Positions 1 through 6,636 of a DNA stretch of 64,000 nucleotides are shown here, piece by piece. Source of the DNA: Rhodoplanes sp963840055 (lineage in GTDB: Bacteria; Pseudomonadota; Alphaproteobacteria; Rhizobiales; Xanthobacteraceae); NCBI GenBank assembly GCA_963840055.1, contig CAWIXM010000008.1:186001-250000 (forward strand), read 5' to 3'. Within the stretch, counting starts at the first letter, position 1; each line of letters opens with the position of its first letter. The notes under the pieces were generated by a model, which was not told where the DNA came from, made no database searches, and saw nothing but the letters and a program-made list of their open reading frames with translations. The position numbers and the translations under genes are program-made.

Positions 1-710
1 GCGCTCGCGAACTGGGCGAGATAGCGTCCGAACAGCACGCCGGTGATGAGCCACATCGCGAGCGTGACGATGATGCCCGGGGCAATGTCGAGGAGCGACC
101 GTCTGCCGGCCGGCAGCCATTTATGCACCAGCACGAGGGTGATGACGAGGACGGCCGTGGCGACGCCGAAGCGCAGGAACGTCAACGTCACCTCGAACTG
201 GCTTAATGCCGGGAAGTGATGCTTCGCCGTCTGTAGAATCAGCGGGCCAAGTACGATGAGAAAAGACAGCGCGATCAGCGCGAGCGCTGCAACCAGCATA
301 TAGGCGATCGATTCCAGGCGCAGAAGCCACCAGGGACGTTGTTCGACGACGCCATAGGCTCGGTTGAGGCCGATGCGCAAACTCTCGATGCCGTTCGACG
401 AAAAGTAGAGCGCAAGCGCTCCGCCGATCGTCAACAGCCCCGAATGCGCGGTGGTCAGCACGCTTTCGATCTCGTTCGAGATCGGGCGGGACACCGCCTG
501 CGGCCAGGCTTCGAGCAGGATCAGCGCGACCTGGTCCGACAGGTTCTGGGCGCCAAGGAATCCGGTCAATGCGGCGACAAAGATGAGAAACGGAAAAAGG
601 GACATCAGCAATGACAAGGCGATATGGCTCGCAATCGCCCATCCGTCGTCGCGGATGAAGGCGATGAACGCGTCGTAGGCAATGCGGAAGCAGCCGATCA
701 ATAAGCGCAA
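1..710 (-). CDS. YihY/BrkB-family inner-membrane protein, 3' end beyond window
   Basis: The minus strand encodes a polytopic membrane protein with the YihY/BrkB pattern: an N-terminal segment with AYDAFIAFIRDDGW, then hydrophobic helices (for example LSLLMSLFPFLIFVAAL and ALALIALSFLIVLGPL). The family was once called ribonuclease BN, but members are now treated as membrane proteins of unclear role. The C-terminus lies beyond base 1. No ATG is available in this frame: an in-frame stop lies upstream and only TTG codons at 710 and 701 fit, so the start is a guess or the true N-terminus was lost. The family call is good; the start is weak. Confidence 0.7.
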   Translation of the reverse strand, partial: MRLLIGCFRIAYDAFIAFIRDDGWAIASHIALSLLMSLFPFLIFVAALTGFLGAQNLSDQVALILLEAWPQAVSRPISNEIESVLTTAHSGLLTIGGALALYFSSNGIESLRIGLNRAYGVVEQRPWWLLRLESIAYMLVAALALIALSFLIVLGPLILQTAKHHFPALSQFEVTLTFLRFGVATAVLVITLVLVHKWLPAGRRSLLDIAPGIIVTLAMWLITGVLFGRYLAQFAS

Positions 711-1103
711 GGGGCAGTATCCAAAGCAACGGTTCTCATCCCTTGCCGACGTTTATGGGCTGGCAAGGCGAAAACATGGGGTCGAGTCCGCTAGGGAGCG
801 CCAGTAATATCAAGTGCTTGCGAGCCCAACGCTTTGTTCATGTCCAACACATGTTCAATATGCGCGCGTGGACAATGGTGGATAGACGGTCGATCGTCAC
901 GTCGATAATGGCGATCAATTTCGGTCTGACAGTCGGGTCTTTACGACGGCTTCTGTGAGGAGGCGAGGCCCTACGTGTTAGACGCTTCCAGCTCGCGCTT
1001 CATCCCGGAATTATGCACTTTACAAACCAACCGCAGGTTTGTGGTATTGGATAGCTTGGTCGGCAATATTGCCCAGATGATCGATTTGGCCCGGAAATCG
1101 AAC
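711..1103. other. Intergenic stretch with a 25-bp integrase-linked repeat
   Basis: I see no convincing gene here; short open frames have no recognisable content. It holds the sequence listed separately at 839-863, and it separates the BrkB gene from a convergent terminator at 1104-1127. Confidence 0.5.
839..863. repeat. 25-bp sequence shared with the integrase 5' end (att-like)
   Basis: The sequence catRtccaacRcatgttcaa followed by tatRc matches 35806-35830 at 22 of 25 positions in the same orientation, and both copies continue into a cgtgga-like tail. The right copy contains the start codon of the tyrosine integrase gene. On the minus strand this left copy reads IEHVLDM, against IEHALDM in the extended integrase frame. 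It may be the left attachment site of an element ending at the integrase, or the relic of a second integrase gene start. Confidence 0.5.
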
Positions 1104-1127
1104 GAAAACAGCCCCGTTTCCGGGGCC
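1104..1127 (-). terminator. Rho-independent terminator of the HEPN pair
   Basis: Read on the minus strand, a GCCCCG/CGGGGC stem is closed by a GAAA tetraloop and followed by TGTTTTCGTT. It lies directly after the stop codon of the gene at 1130-1462, as expected for the end of that transcript. Confidence 0.75.
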
Positions 1128-1129
1128 GT

Positions 1130-1462
1130 TCACGATGCGTTTGCTCGTTCGGTAAAGGTGGTTGCGGGGGCTCGCAACCGTGGTGGTAGACTCTGCGGGG
1201 GCATGTCGCCGGGCTTCGCCAGCATGTCCGGGAGCAGCTCCGGGGCCAAAGGCTTGACGGCGGCATACAGCCTGACGATGTCGTGCTGGTAAGTGAAGAC
1301 GGGCCGGCCGTTCATCAGCAGCGCCGCCTTGAGATACTTCTCCAGGCAACGAACGGCGAGCCAGAAGAAATCGATATTGAGGTCTTCGTGATAGCACCAC
1401 CGCGCCGTGACGTAGTTGTCGTCGGCAGTCCGTCGCCATGGCCGTCCTAATCCATATGCCAT
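1130..1462 (-). CDS. HEPN-domain protein (110 aa), second gene of a HEPN pair
   Basis: This small helical protein has the HEPN signature: an aromatic-rich first helix (DNYVTARWCYHE, NIDFFWLAVRCLEKYLKAALL) followed by a stretch with R-x6-H (RPVFTYQH) and DIVRLYAAV. Many HEPN proteins are RNases or toxin/antitoxin partners and carry an R-x4-6-H motif; others only bind nucleotides or proteins. It overlaps the preceding gene by 16 bases (start 1462, upstream stop 1447), so the two are translationally coupled, and it ends in a strong terminator. RNase activity is inference. A housekeeping role for this HEPN subgroup is equally possible. Confidence 0.65.
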   Translation of the reverse strand: MAYGLGRPWRRTADDNYVTARWCYHEDLNIDFFWLAVRCLEKYLKAALLMNGRPVFTYQHDIVRLYAAVKPLAPELLPDMLAKPGDMPPQSLPPRLRAPATTFTERANAS

Positions 1463-1950
1463 GTCTCGATGGGATATTCGCCTTCCCTCGCCGCAGACAA
1501 CCGGGCGTCGAGGATGGTGCCGTGGAGCTGCGTCCAGAAGCCGCCGACGACGGCCAGGACGTCGGACGCCCGCACAAGGGTCCCTCGCACGACCAGGCTG
1601 CCGTCGTCTCTCGTAATGACGGGATACCGGAAAACCAGGGACTTGTGAAAGTCGGACAGTAGCCGGATCAGCGTGGCCGAGCGTTCGTCCTCGAGACGCA
1701 GACCGATGGACGCGGCTTGCGCATAGGCCCGTTCGATGTCATGCCCGAGGTCCCGCGGCTCATGGTCCCCGAAGCCTCCGCGCGCGACAAGATACGCCTT
1801 GAGGATCAGCTCCAGGGCGTGGCTCATCAGAAAGTAAATCGGCGCGTTGATATCGGCAGAGCGGTCGCGGATCAGGGTGTCCGCGGCCCGGAGATAGGCC
1901 CGCGCATCGTTGAAGAGCTGCATGCCAAAGATGCCGAGAGGTACCCTCAT
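1447..1950 (-). CDS. HEPN-like protein (167 aa), first gene of the pair
   Basis: An all-helical protein with NDARAYLRAADTLI, then NAPIYFLMSHALELILKAYL and DLGHDIERAYAQA, the layout of HEPN-type proteins (two long helices, then a conserved H-D-I/L helix start). Its R-to-H spacing (RDLGH, R-x3-H) is shorter than the usual R-x4-6-H, so it may be a non-catalytic partner of the 110-aa protein. Two starts are possible: ATG 1950, or the internal ATG 1923 giving MQLFNDARAYL, which fits the family better. It lies at the left end of the accessory block next to an XRE/ImmA pair. Family call moderate, function unknown. Confidence 0.55.
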   Translation of the reverse strand: MRVPLGIFGMQLFNDARAYLRAADTLIRDRSADINAPIYFLMSHALELILKAYLVARGGFGDHEPRDLGHDIERAYAQAASIGLRLEDERSATLIRLLSDFHKSLVFRYPVITRDDGSLVVRGTLVRASDVLAVVGGFWTQLHGTILDARLSAAREGEYPIETWHMD

Positions 1951-2228
1951 GGCATGCGGTATAGCATGGTCCTGGATGCGCGGAACGCCGGCTGGGCGTC
2001 AGTTTAGTCTCTCGTAACCTCCTGACAGTCGTGCCCGCTGACGCGGTCTTTGTGCGGTGTATGCGCCGCCTGTCGGCCTCATGGCGGCAAGGGCGTGCGC
2101 GGCGCGCAGCGCCTTCTCTACTTCGTTTCGATCTCTCGCACCTTCAGTGCAAGCGATGCCGCCGGCCTAAGCCGTCGCCGAACCTCCGCACGACCGCAAT
2201 CACGCGGGACGCAGCAACGGAGGACACC

Positions 2229-2408
2229 ATGGAATATCTGAACCCGATCAGCTTGCGGCAGCTGCCGCGCCAGGAATTGCTGGCGCTCTATCAGCAAATC
2301 GCGGGTCTGCTCGCGACCTTGCCCGATGGCGCGCTCGAGCGCGCCATCGCCTTCATCAATCTCGCTAACATCCGGGCGTTGCGCGAGCGGCAATTTCGCC
2401 CGCGATGA
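2229..2408 (+). CDS. Small conserved-looking protein of unknown function (59 aa)
   Basis: The frame starts at ATG 2229 behind a clear GGAGGA ribosome site 5 bases upstream. The product begins MEYLNPISLRQLPRQELLAL and reads on as an amphipathic helical protein ending in FRPR. I recognise no domain. Coding is supported by the ribosome site, good codon use and the position directly before the XRE gene, about 116 bases downstream. It could be a small partner protein or leader of that unit. Confidence 0.5.
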   Translation: MEYLNPISLRQLPRQELLALYQQIAGLLATLPDGALERAIAFINLANIRALRERQFRPR

Positions 2409-2524
2409 GCGGGGCCGCCACTTGCGGCCTTGTCACTTGCGCGATTGCGGCATCATACACTTAACCCGAATCCTGTCTGGGATTACGCTCATCCGCGTAT
2501 CAGCGGGTTTGCCCAGGGAGTGAC

Positions 2525-2863
2525 ATGGCGGCGCATGAAAAGACCTTCGGCGGTGCGATAAGCGAGGCGCGGAAGGCAAAAGGATGGAGCTTGAAGGACC
2601 TCGCGTCGCGGGTCCGGCGCGAGGATGAAGAAACGATTTCTCCGCAGTATCTAAACGACATCGAGCACGCCCGCCGCAGTCCGTCGTCAGATCGCATGGT
2701 GCAGCAATTCGCGGACGCGCTCGGAATCGAGCGCGACTGGCTGTATTATCTCGCCGGCCGCTTCCCCGAGGACGTGCGCGGCAAGAACCTTTCGCAAAAG
2801 CAGGTGGCGGAGGCCATGCTCGCTTTCAGGAGTGGACCGCCAAAGGGGAAGGCCCGGAGATAG
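2525..2863 (+). CDS. XRE-family helix-turn-helix regulator (112 aa)
   Basis: An N-terminal Cro/C1-type helix-turn-helix is visible: FGGAISEARKAKGWSLKDLA, then ISPQYLNDIEHARRSPS and VQQFADALGIERDWLYYLAG. The family binds operator DNA, often as the repressor of a toxin or of an ImmA-controlled element. The start at ATG 2525 has a GGGAGTG site just upstream. The next frame, 2865, begins one base after this stop and encodes the N-terminal part of the usual partner (ImmA/IrrE type), so this is the regulator half of a two-gene unit whose second half is broken. Confidence 0.8.
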   Translation: MAAHEKTFGGAISEARKAKGWSLKDLASRVRREDEETISPQYLNDIEHARRSPSSDRMVQQFADALGIERDWLYYLAGRFPEDVRGKNLSQKQVAEAMLAFRSGPPKGKARR

Positions 2864-2864
2864 C

Positions 2865-3041
2865 GTGAGATGCGTTCCCGACAGGACCGGGCGTTTTTCG
2901 CAGCGTCCGCACTACAAGCCGGAAGAGCTTGACCGCGAGTGCGAAAACATCATCGCGGGTTTTCTGAAGGAACGGTACGGCAGCGCGGATTACCCGGTAT
3001 CAACCGACGATCTCACGGTCCTGATCGAACGCGACACCGCA
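2865..3041 (+). pseudogene. ImmA/IrrE-type peptidase partner, N-terminal fragment
   Basis: About 59 residues from GTG 2865 (with PHYKPEELDRECENIIAGFL and DDLTVLIERDTA) resemble the start of the ImmA/IrrE-like proteins encoded after XRE regulators of this type. The part that should carry the HExxH zinc-protease motif is absent: after ERDTA the frame runs into unrelated sequence and then in frame into the small zinc-ribbon protein at 3153-3416. This is a deletion or insertion scar, so the protease half of the pair cannot work. A chimeric 183-residue product is formally open. Confidence 0.55.
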
Positions 3042-3152
3042 GTAGCGGATTGCGTTCCTCATCACTCGATCGGCTTCGGCCGCGCCCCCCTCGAGCCTGC
3101 CGACTGCGGATGTACCAGCGGCCCGGCCGCGAGCGGGGAACGGAAGCCGCTA

Positions 3153-3416
3153 ATGCCATCCCCTCCCGGCCCTCCGATGACGCTCGGCAATATGCGGTCG
3201 CTCGGTGTCCGCTTGCTCGCCGTGACGTGCGAGCTGTGCCATCACGAAGCCGTCCTGCCGGCGGACCGCTGGCCTGACGAGGTTCTGGTTAGCACCTTCC
3301 GGCCGCGAATGGCGTGTACTTGTTGTGGGATCGTCGGCGCAGACGCCCGGCCGAACTGGCGGGAGATGCAGGCGAGCGGGAATTGGCGAACCGATCCCGG
3401 CGCCCCCTTCACATGA
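3153..3416 (+). CDS. Small CxxC...CxxC zinc-ribbon-like protein (87 aa)
   Basis: From ATG 3153 the product starts MPSPPGPPMTLGNMRSLGVR and carries CELC followed about 30 residues later by CTCCG, a four-cysteine arrangement expected to bind one zinc, then a GADARPNW tail. I recognise the style of this protein as a recurrent small protein in accessory DNA of Hyphomicrobiales but know no function. A decayed copy of its start lies at 11925-11975 on the other strand. It is in frame with the truncated ImmA fragment, so its own ribosome site (ggaagccgcta before ATG) decides whether it is made separately. Confidence 0.55.
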   Translation: MPSPPGPPMTLGNMRSLGVRLLAVTCELCHHEAVLPADRWPDEVLVSTFRPRMACTCCGIVGADARPNWREMQASGNWRTDPGAPFT

Positions 3417-4263
3417 TACGCCGGGCGGTCCGGCGGACCTGATTCGGCCCATGGCCTATCCCACGCGAGACAGGTAGCGAGCTAGCCCCGTAGCTCTCCC
3501 AGGAGTCCGGCCGCGCCGCACCCCGAACCAGATCCGCCGAGCACCGTGCGCCACCTCCCAGGCTTGCCGCGCCGATGGCGACCAGCAGCGTGTGATTCGC
3601 GGTCGCCCTTGCGGGAGAGGCCGCCCCTAGCTTGCCGGTCGAGCCGCGCGGCACGTCGTGCCGGGGGCTGCGATCCGCGCGTGAGCACCTTCGCCCCTGC
3701 CGGGGCCTCGCCATCGGCAAGGAACGTTTGTGAGCCAAACCCGGCGCAAGGGGGGCGACCGGGACGCCTGGAACACCCGCTCGCTCGGCCGACGCTCCCA
3801 CGCGGTCAACATCGCTAAGCTAGGGCGGCAATATCGATGAAAATTATTTCAGCGCAATCAATGCATTATCACGCAATCTTAAAGACAAAACGGTGCCTTG
3901 CGGGGTCGCGGTGCGAGCGCAGCGCATGTCACGTTTTGTCACGGTTGGCAGTTGCGAGGCGGGAGCCTCGGGAAGGGGTACTGTCCTAATTCCGAGGAGA
4001 GTGTCCTAAGTTGAAATGCCGGGTGTCATAATTACATTTGGGCGGCCAGGAGAAAGGAGTCTCTCTTGACCAAACTTTTGACTAAGCCGGGCAATCCGTA
4101 AGCGGTCGACATGAGACACCCCGGCTTAACTGCGGCGGCCAAGTGAGAGCGTCAGATCAAGACGAGGGCCGTAAACGATCCCGCGCGGTAATGCTCACAT
4201 GGGCGCGGACACGTGCAAGGGAGTGGCATCGCCTTGCTTTTGCTAAGTCACACTAAATATGCC
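3417..4263. other. 850-base stretch without a recognisable gene
   Basis: Open frames exist on both strands at 3.4-3.8 kb but have arginine/alanine-rich, unfamily-like translations. From 3831 to 3895 the sequence turns AT-rich, then GC-rich again. At 3982-4015 two TGTCCTAA motifs occur in direct orientation, possibly the end of a lost insertion sequence. Nothing else is supported. Confidence 0.5.
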
Positions 4264-4289
4264 CGAGGCCGCCTTAGTTGGCGGCCTCG
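4264..4289 (-). terminator. Hairpin overlapping the stop of the 70-aa gene
   Basis: A 10-bp perfect inverted repeat (cgaggccgcc / ggcggcctcg) surrounds a 6-base loop and includes the TAA of the minus-strand gene at 4274-4486. The downstream tract on the minus strand (catatttagtg) is only moderately T-rich, so this is a probable rather than certain terminator. Confidence 0.5.
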
Positions 4290-4486
4290 TCATTGTCTGG
4301 CTGCATCATTTCCAAGATGCCCTGATACTTTTCGAGCATAGTTCGGAGCTTCTTGAGCCCCTCCAGATCGACCGACGCTTGAATATCAAGCCGGTCGCCG
4401 TTCATGATAACGCGAAGTGGCGAAGTCGGAATAATTGGTGGTGTTCCGGCACTCGGCTTCAGCGGTGAATGGACTTGCGGGGTCAC
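4274..4486 (-). CDS. Small hypothetical protein (70 aa)
   Basis: The C-terminal two thirds (VIMNGDRLDIQASVDLEG, then LKKLRTMLEKYQGILEMM) have normal alphaproteobacterial codon use and read as a beta-hairpin followed by an amphipathic helix and an acidic tail, DNDEAAN. I do not recognise a named domain. The gene ends inside a hairpin terminator, which supports it being real. The N-terminal proline-rich residues may not be translated; an internal ATG (MNGDRLD) is an alternative start. It lies alone between a gene-poor stretch and the IS256 remnant. Confidence 0.4.
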   Translation of the reverse strand: MTPQVHSPLKPSAGTPPIIPTSPLRVIMNGDRLDIQASVDLEGLKKLRTMLEKYQGILEMMQPDNDEAAN

Positions 4487-4550
4487 ACCCTAGGGTTTTC
4501 CCTTATAGGGCTTAGGCCGCAATAGCTTCCCTGCAATGCCGGTGAGCACG

Positions 4551-4595
4551 GTTCCCGTCAACGTCCCGTCAACGTCCCGTCAGCGTCCCGTCAGC
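4551..4595. repeat. Four tandem copies of an 11-bp unit
   Basis: The unit GTCCCGTCARC is repeated four times head to tail; the first copy has one extra T, the first two end AAC and the last two AGC. It lies 40 bases before the point where IS256 transposase similarity starts, at the edge of an insertion scar. No palindrome is present inside the unit. Confidence 0.85.
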
Positions 4596-4636
4596 GTGTG
4601 CGGGGCTCCGGCCGGGACGCTACAGACGGCCCCCGA

Positions 4637-5604
4637 CCGGCGACTTCGAGGAGGCGCTATCGGCGCTGGTCGGCGTGGATGCGCCCGGCCTGTCGGCTTC
4701 GACCATTGCCCGCCTCAAGGACGCGTGGAGCGAGGAGCACGACCGCTGGCGCAAGCGCGATCTCTCGGCCAAGCAGTACGTCTACTGGTGGGTCGACGGC
4801 ATTTATTTGGAGGCGCGTCTTGAGGATCAGGCGCAATGCATTCTCGTGATCATCGGCGCGACGCCCGAGGGCAAGAAGGAGCTGGTCGGCTTTGCCGATG
4901 GCGTGCGCGAGAGCGCCGAATCCTGGCGCGACCTCTTGCTTGATCTCAAGCGGCGTGGCCTGTCGACGGCGCCGCAGCTTGCGGTGGCCGACGGCGCGCT
5001 CGGCTTCTGGAAGGCGCTCGGCGAGATATGGCCGACGACGCGCGAACAGCGTTGCTGGGTGCACAAGACGGCGAACGTCCTCAACAAGCTGCCGAAGAGC
5101 CTCCATGGCAAGGCCAAGCGCGCGCTGCAGGAGATCTGGATGGCCGAAACGAAGAAGGAGGCCGTCGCCGCCTTCGACGCCTTCGCGGAAAGCTACGCTC
5201 CGAAATACGACAAGGCGGTCGAATGCCTGACCAAGGATCGCGATGCGCTGCTCGCCTTCTATGACTTTCCCGCCGAGCATTGGAAGCACTTGCGGAGCAC
5301 GAATCCGATCGAGAGCACGTTCGCCACGGCGCGACACCGCACAATCCGATCGAAGGGCTGCCTCTCGAACAAGACCGCGCTCGCCATGGTGTTCAAGCTC
5401 ATTGAGGCCGCGCAGAAAAGTTGGCGCTGCCTCGACGGCCACAACCAATTGCCAAAGCTGATCACAGGTGTGAAGTTCGTCGACGGAATAGAGGTCGTCG
5501 CCCGATCGGCCGCGCCTCAAGCCAAAGCCGCAACAAAATTCGGCGATAGCTCTACTGTCTCCGAGAACGCACCGACCGCAAGTCAATCCAAGGAGGGTGA
5601 CGTA
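4637..5604 (+). pseudogene. IS256 (Mutator-type) transposase, 5'-truncated
   Basis: The frame contains the Mutator/IS256 transposase from TGDFEEALSALVG onward: STIARLKDAW, a YVYWWVDGIYLEARLED stretch with the first catalytic Asp, QLAVADGALGFWKALGE with the second, REQRCWVHKTANVLNKLPKS, and the C-terminal NPIESTFATARHRTIRSKGC and GHNQLPKLITGVKF segments. About the first 130 residues of a normal transposase are missing, so it cannot move itself. The natural stop is also lost: the frame runs through ARSAAPQAKAATKF and about 20 more residues directly into the signal peptide of the TAXI protein at 5605. Joining points at both ends are therefore recombination scars. Confidence 0.85.
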
Positions 5605-6561
5605 ATGAAAAGCACATCTTTACTGACAGCGCTGGTTGCGTTGTGTCTGGCGGCACCGGCGTCAGCCGCTGACAAGCTAAACATCGCCTGGGGCGGCTCG
5701 AACCCCGGCGGCGTGATGTATTATATGGTCGGCGCTGCTGGCACGATCATTTCTGAAAAGCTGCCGCAGTACAACATCACACAGGTCACCACCGGCGGCT
5801 CGACTGAAAACGCCAAGCGCCTGATCAAAGGCGAACTCGATATGGGCATTGTCTATGGCGCCCACGTCTACATGGCGCAGAAACCGGAGGGCCCGTTCAA
5901 GGGCGGCGCCAAGGGCACCATGCTGCGCGGCGTGGCCAAGGCCTACAAGGGCCCGACCTATTTCGTGACACTGCCCGGCTCCGGTATCAAGAAGCTCACC
6001 GATCTCAAGGGCAAGACCGTCGCCATGGGCCCTCCCGGTTCGGGGACAGTGTTCAACTGCACCAACATTCTCACTGCCATAGGCATCATCGGTGACATCA
6101 AGCAGCGCTATATGACCTTTGCCGACGCCGGCCGCGCGCTCGGCAACGGACAGATCGATGCGTTGTGCCAGTCTTCGGCGCCGGCCGCGGCCGTCAAGGA
6201 GCTGGCTGAGACCAAGGGCGCGGTGGTGCTGCCCTACTCCGACGCCGAAATGAAAATGGTGACGAACAAATACCCCTTCTACGTGCCCGACACCATGCCG
6301 GCTACCACCTACAAGGGCGTGCCGGCCACCAAGCTGCCGTTCCTAACTGTCTATTGGGTCGCGCATGAGCGCGTGCCCGCCAAAGCCGTGCAAGATATTC
6401 TTGAGCTGGTCTACCAGCCCGATATCAAGAAGCGGCTGGCCGCGGGCCATAAGGCCTGGGCGCAGATGGAGCCCGACACCCACAACTTCCAGAAGCTTGG
6501 CGTGCCCATGCATCCGGGCGCCGTCGCCTATTACAAGTCGAAAGGACTTTACAAAGAATAG
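5605..6561 (+). CDS. TAXI-family TRAP transporter solute-binding protein
   Basis: The start is ATG 5605 behind AAGGAGGGTGACGTA. A signal peptide of about 21 residues (KSTSLLTALVALCLAAPASA) precedes LNIAWGGSNPGGVMYYMVGA, the typical start of mature TAXI proteins, followed by TTGGSTENAKRLIKGELDMG, GTMLRGVAKAYKGPTYFVTL and GKTVAMGPPGSGT. At 318 residues it has the usual family length. The family captures carboxylates or amino acids such as glutamate in the periplasm and hands them to a fused TRAP permease, encoded 75 bases downstream. The upstream frame is open all the way into the IS256 remnant, so the original promoter was probably replaced. The substrate is unknown; the FAH-type hydrolase downstream suggests an organic acid. 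Confidence 0.88.
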   Translation: MKSTSLLTALVALCLAAPASAADKLNIAWGGSNPGGVMYYMVGAAGTIISEKLPQYNITQVTTGGSTENAKRLIKGELDMGIVYGAHVYMAQKPEGPFKGGAKGTMLRGVAKAYKGPTYFVTLPGSGIKKLTDLKGKTVAMGPPGSGTVFNCTNILTAIGIIGDIKQRYMTFADAGRALGNGQIDALCQSSAPAAAVKELAETKGAVVLPYSDAEMKMVTNKYPFYVPDTMPATTYKGVPATKLPFLTVYWVAHERVPAKAVQDILELVYQPDIKKRLAAGHKAWAQMEPDTHNFQKLGVPMHPGAVAYYKSKGLYKE

Positions 6562-6636
6562 GCTAAGCGCCGCGCACAACCAAATTATCTGAACAGCGCA
6601 ATGGGGGCGGCGCCATCGCGGCGCCGCTAAGGGCGC

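Noticed and set aside
3409..3818. Overlapping long open frames on both strands between 3.4 and 3.8 kb
   Set aside because: Arg/Ala/Pro-rich translations without family resemblance, typical of GC-rich non-coding DNA; no ribosome sites.
4551..4595. CRISPR-like array
   Set aside because: The 11-bp units are directly contiguous, without spacers.
4657..5586. 309-codon minus-strand frame across the IS256 remnant
   Set aside because: It is the shadow of the well-conserved transposase frame on the plus strand.
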